Assembly (NCBI GenBank): GCA_959347315.1
Contig: OY365810.1
Location: 26,922,585 to 26,986,584 of the forward strand
Length of the DNA: 64,000 bases
Source of the DNA: Bimastos eiseni
Taxonomy: Eukaryota > Annelida > Clitellata > Crassiclitellata > Lumbricidae
Direction: 5' to 3'
Both the position numbers and the translations under genes were made by a program. Under the pieces are notes generated by a model. That model worked only from the letters and a program-made list of their open reading frames with translations. It was not told the DNA's origin and ran no database searches. Positions 12,532 to 18,881 of this stretch are shown piece after piece. Position 1 is the first letter of the stretch. Every line of letters begins with the position of its first letter.

Positions 12532-15500
12532 CATACATAAATACATACATACATACATATATACATACATACGTACATACATACATTAACACAATACATA
12601 CATATAGTCACTATTTGCTGCAGGGAACCAGTTGACGACGTTTAACCATCAGATGAAGATAATGATCGGAGGTCGAATGGACTTAAACAACCATCTGACG
12701 AGGATATTCCAAGGAGTCATTTCCGGTTGGATAACTCTTCTTCCCACGCAATGCCCTTCGTATCCGATTTTTTACAAACGCAGTCAATTTTCGTTTTGAT
12801 TTCAATTAAAATATAAAATCGTAAGGGGAATTAATGAAGAATTCTAGAAATTTCCTGAAAATTTAGAATTCTAAAAAACTTGGATTGAACGTGCACACGG
12901 CGCCATAACAATGCTCTTACTAATTAACACGGTCGTGAACTCCAGCTATTGATAAAGAACATTGATCTGACGGCTGAGATTGAGTTCTGCAATTAGTTCT
13001 GATATAATAATAATTATATAACAATAATTATCAATATTTCTCGGTGAAGTTAATTCTTGCTTCAACTCCACCCATTGTTCTTAGCTGCTGGAACTTTCAC
13101 TAGAATAAGTATATCAGGAATAATGCAACTATAATATCATTGGTATTAACGGAAATTGATTTTCTAATCTGACTCTAGGCCTCGTCGTGAACGGAATTCG
13201 TGTCCTTGACCTTGCGGCTGACACGGATCCGAGGATTGTCATCGACGGAGACGTCGAACTCGAAGTCAGAACACTTAGAAGCCTTTCAAGGTCAGAGAAA
13301 CCTGTCTGTATGTATGTATGTCTCTTTGTGCCCTATTTTAAATAGTCACCTTTATTTATTTTGACCAACGTTAGACTGCCTTCAACTGTCAAGCTCCACT
13401 GTCTCTATGTCTCTATCTCCATCTGGGACTGGTCAGTAAATTCCAGGTTTTAGAGTGAGATAGTGTGTAGCTGTCTAGTACTAATCACTAAGAAATTATA
13501 CTGTACATTGCAGACAATATCGAGCTGTAAAGCCGGCACATAAGTGAAATGCACAATTTTGTATGGTAAAGCACTCAATGTAAGGTAAAGAAACGTAAAG
13601 TGGTCAGAAGGGGAGCAGCGTAACTGACTGTAATGTAAGTAAAAGGGTCACTTATTTAGTGTACGAGATGTACACTGTTGGTCACCGTTGGTCTTCGAGG
13701 TATTCGATCTTTGGGCATTTATGATTATTTCAGGTGAAGCGCAAACATGACAATCGACGATCCAACAGCGGAACCACCTATGCCTATGGGCTGTTGTACT
13801 GCTATTCATTCATTAGGGAATTTATATAGCGCCAATTCGAGGTGACTGTGTGGCTACTCGTGTGCACTCTATGACAACGATTATTTTGTCAGTACAACTT
13901 ACAAGCAAAAGCACCGAAATTTGAATCAGATCAAAGGAGTGAAAAATGAATACAATTCGGTGTCTGTCACAGTGCTACCCAATATCATGCCACTCAAAAT
14001 AACCATATTTATATATTGCGCCTTTTGTGATTATCAGCACAGCTAAAAGCTAGTGTATCATCATAGGTGTAACAGAAGTAAAACCAGAAACTGAGAACCA
14101 ATGTAATCGTAATCTCAACATTAACCAGAAACTGAGAACCAATGTAATCGTAATCTCAACATTAACCAGAAACTGAGAACCAATGTAATCGTAATCTCAA
14201 CATTTCTACAGCGCCCGCAAAAGCGAAGTCGCGGGAACCAGCTTATTCACAGGCGGTTGTAAATGTGCACCATGGTTGCAGTCTTCACGTGTATCCTTAG
14301 TTTCTATAGAAACGCTGCAATACTGGATGAACTGGCTTAAGAAATGTTTGAATTCATCTCTGTGTTGTCGAAAAGATTATAAACTGATTCCCTGTCTGAA
14401 CATGGAATAATCACTAATCGATTCATTGACAATGTTGTGCATTCTTAAGTTCATAATTTCGATAAAAATTGTTTAAAGCTGAAAAAATTTACAGTTTTTC
14501 AGGTATTCACACAAATCTTAGCATTTCAGCAAACGTTTGCTAATGTATGCGTATTGGTAGTAGAGGCATTTAGGAACCGTTGAAACACGTATTTATAAAG
14601 CGATTGATTGATAAATGGATCCAAAATGGCAATACACACGCTGAAAATACGCGAATGCTTAATTATTTTCGTCCATTCTCTCTATGTTTAATATAGTGCT
14701 ATCAAGATGGACAATATTTTGAGCGTGCTTTTGTATCTGTCTGTAGGGATCCAGACCATTCGCATCATCGGTCAAGGCGTCCGAACTCCAGGTTTCCATC
14801 CTACAAGTCAAAACAAGTCGGTAAAATAATGTCCATTTGATAGAAAACTAATCAGTTGCCATGTCGGAATAAATAGCAGCTGCCCTGTCAGGAATATTGT
14901 CAGCTGCCATGTCAGAGTTAATGTCGACTGCCATGTCAGAATGACTGTCAGCTGCCATGTCAAGTATTTCATTTACATGGAAGCTATAGGTTAACGTTGT
15001 AACCGTTCTCTGCTGTAGCGAGCCTTTGATAGACCGTTCGCGCCCGACTAAGGGACGGTAGAGAGAGCAGAACCGCTTTCTTCGCGGCATTAGTCAGAGG
15101 ATCAATTTGGGTTCTAGCATGTGAGACTGCGACAGGGAAGGAAAGCAACGATAAGATCACGAGGAATGAGTTCATGTTTTCCACTGGAACGTTCCGCGGG
15201 ATGACTGGGAGTGGTGAACATCTTTATGAATACGTCTCTCCCCGTGCAGGGAATCCATTAAAACCTACAGTGAGAGAGAGAGAGTAAGAAAGAAAGAGCG
15301 AGAGAGAAAGAGAAAGCGGGAGAGAGAAAGACAGATATACAGACAGATTGACAGAGAGACAAACAGTGAGACAGAGAAAGGTACTTTCAATGTAAATATA
15401 AAATGTACCAATACATTCATGAGCATCGATTATTGTGTATAGACTACATATACCATCTGCCATGTATCCATTTGATATCTAAGATGAAATATCGCCATTG

Positions 15501-18500
15501 AAAACAATGACTATTCTGTATACTGATATCCCTCGCTCTTTCAAAAGCGCTCAATTCCGTAGATCATAAACTTCTTATGTAAAAAAACTGGAAAATTACC
15601 GTTCCTTTTGTTCAAAAATTATCAGTATACTAATATAATAGACAGCAACAGGTTAAAAGCAATACTAAACAATCAAAGATCCATCTGCTGCCACTATTAT
15701 TTTACTTTCTATAAATGATCTATCCCGTGTTTCCCTCTAATTGCGCTTTGTCTTGCTTATACTTAAAACTGTCTAATATTTAAACCACTCCCAATTCTGA
15801 TCATTATGATACCGACCTCAACCCAACAGTAGCCTACTGGTCCATGGGTGACCCTGCCCAACGGGACTCAGGTCCCTTTCGGTCCTCCTTGTGTCTCCCA
15901 ACTTAGTATTTGTGTGAAATCTGATCATGTGTCGTTGTATTTCTCGTTTTGTTTTGATATGCTATGCATAGCATATCTACTTATCATATGTATATATATA
16001 GTTATATACGTATATATATAACATTTTTACTATTACTGCGATATTAGATCAGGTGAATTTTAATATTTGTAACTATTACTTAGTTATAACCTGCTTCACC
16101 TACTTCACTTGCTGGCTCTTGTTAGCTACCTATCATAATTCTTGTTAATTTATAATTTGCCCTTCCTCGTTTAATGTTAGTATATTCGTTATTTAAGATT
16201 AGTTAAGCTTTGTTCCTCCATCTCATTTTCACCCATTGGCCACTATACTCAACTACTCTAGACCTGTACGTAATTTCCTAGGTGGCCCTAACTTGCGATA
16301 AGCTTCCGTCCTTAATTGGGTGTCTGGTGCAATTGCAAATTATCTTTGTCAGAAAGTTTTCATGTCTTTGATAGCCAAAAACTTTTATTGATTGATTGAT
16401 TGATTGATATTATGTAATTATATATATATATATTATTTATAGAATCGTACAAGAGGTGGACGTCATCGTCACGTGAACCCATCTGTTGCTAGTGATGCTT
16501 CTCGTCAGAGGGAGAATCCTTTCCTAGCACTGGCAAACAGGTTAAGTGTCAACTGAATATGTTACTACTACACACCAGATAGTAACATTTATTGCCAAAT
16601 ATGGTAAGATATGGTTTTAGCGTCGGTAATTAGGCCTATTTATCAATGTACATTGAAAAGTTAGCATCAACACGGTACATACAAAATAATATGGTTTTAG
16701 CTTCGGTCATTTTTTATTGATGTATATTGAACGGTCAACATAAACACTACACTAGAAGTTAGTTTATGAATAGGCCTATACAAGCTGGATGTGATGAAAA
16801 GAATCATGCCGAAGTAGAAGCTGGATGTGATAAAAAGCTCCTGCTTCAGAAGAAGCTGGATGTGATGAACTCCTCTTGCTTAAGAAGAAGCTGGATGTGA
16901 TGAAAAGCTCCTGCTTAAGAAGAAGCTGGATGTGATGAAAAGCTCCTGCTTAAGAAGAAGCTGGATGTGATGAAAAGCTCCTGCTTAAGAAGAAGCTGGA
17001 TGTGATGAAAAGCTCCTGCTTAAGAAGAAGCTGGATGTGGTGAAAAGAATCATGCCGAAGTAGAAGCTGGTTGTGATGAAAATAATCACACATAAATAGA
17101 AGTTGAATGTGACGAGAAGACCTCTGGTTAAGAAGAAGCTGAATTCATGAGAAGAATAACACATGCGTATGTAGCCTGACATCAAGCAAACGCAAAGAAT
17201 AATAACCGATGCTTAAATCATATAAAAGCCTATATGTCTGACGTCAAGCACACGTAGAGTAATTAGCGGCGCTAAGACCATATCTTACCCCAAATATACA
17301 TTCGATTAATGTTATACATTGAAGCGCTTCAATTAATCTGGAAGTGAAGAACTTTGCAGACTCATATATTCTTTCCTGAAGAGATCCATCGCATAGCGTG
17401 GCCCTCGAAGAGATGTTAGAGTCCAATGAGACAGACGAGCAAAGTCCATCACGAACCAGTCACAAGTCATGATGAGCGTTTGGTTGCATTGCATTTGTAG
17501 CAATACATTTTTGCAATGTATCATATTATTATTATGATTGATCAGTGCTAGGCCATCCCGGTTGACAGGACCCAGAGTCTCGAAGGCCAATGGCACAAAT
17601 CAGTATGATGACAAAATAGCTGTGTATTTTGATGTTTTTCTATCTGCTGCGATCTCCGCAGCAGCACCTGCATCCTCAGTTGATCTGGTGCGGTATGACT
17701 CTGCTAGGGTGTCTAGGACTGTGGCATCCCAGGCAAGGCATTTGCCACCGTCCAAAGGAATTAGGGTCACACCATCCGGACGTCTCCCATCAGACCTAGC
17801 AAGTCCACAAGGTTCCTTTGTGGCCGGGAAACCAACTTTGATCAGACCGCGCCAAACAATATCGTCTAGCATGGCGTGTCTGGCAGTGCGACCCGGTCCA
17901 AGGCTGCATGACATGTCATGTGAACCTTGGACCATTGCTCCGCAAGGGCACTCATGAGGAGCACATAGCTCGACCCCAAGACGCAGGCCTGTCGCAATAC
18001 GGACTGCCTCGTCATTCAGCCTCAGTCCGCAAGCGCTTATGGGGAGCGCTAGGAGCAATCACCTGCATGTGGGGAGGCGACTGCTCTCAGCCTGGTCTGG
18101 TGGTAATCAGTTATTACGAAGGCCTCCAAAGCTACGAGGTCTTTCAGAATGAGAGGGCGATCCCAGGCAAATTGCTTATGGGACAGACTTTCTTCAGGAA
18201 GTGGACAATTCGACTCAGACAGCCATTTTTCATGAGCCCTTGCAAGAGAGCGATCCTGAGGCGCATCACAGTTGGACAATATGGAGGCCTGCAAAGAAGC
18301 GGTGCCTGCGGCTGGAGCCAGAAAGGCAGATAATGCCAACGAGGACACACGACGGATGCCAAGACCTCCATCTCTTATGGGTAAAGTAGCTTGAACCCAG
18401 TTAGTATCAGCAATGGCCAGATTAAGGATATTTACTAGATCGCTGCGCATTATCTGGTCAAACTGGAGCAGTAGTGGCCTTCCCACGCATGGAAAACAGC

Positions 18501-18845
18501 GAAGGGTATGGAGGAGAGTAGGTGAACTGAGAGAGCTGCGAAACAAAATTAGAGCGTCGTGTTTAGCAATTGACGGCAATCGAGAAATGCCAAGTGAAAG
18601 CTCTGCATAGCGCATCTCGAGAGCTGCAAAAAGAGCTCTGCCATCTGATAGAGGTGCTCCAAGGAGGTATGCATCACGAGAGGATGTAATGGTGAAACTG
18701 TTCAATGGTTGGGGCAGTTCGACTTCGTGGGGATTAATGACCTCACACTTTGCAACATTTAGTGTCAGACCCCTTTCTCTTGCTTCCCTGATGATGATAA
18801 TATTATTGCTATTATTGTTGTTGTTATTATTATTATTATTATTAC

Positions 18846-18881
<36 letters not shown>

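Larger units (their letters stand above)
10440..12623. other. Neurexin intron at the SS4 position
   Basis: About 2.2 kb, mostly low complexity, interrupted by the N gap. No cassette exon like the vertebrate 30-residue SS4 insert was found, but one could lie in the gap. Confidence 0.6.

Noticed and set aside
12186..12611. Several long open frames on both strands
   Set aside because: They are six-phase readings of an ACAT array, giving [12 protein letters not shown] peptides without start context or domains.
14848..15090. Minus-strand open frame with an 8-residue DMAAD repeat
   Set aside because: The repeat follows from a 24-bp minisatellite; there is no signal peptide, domain or splice support, and it is antisense in a neurexin intron.
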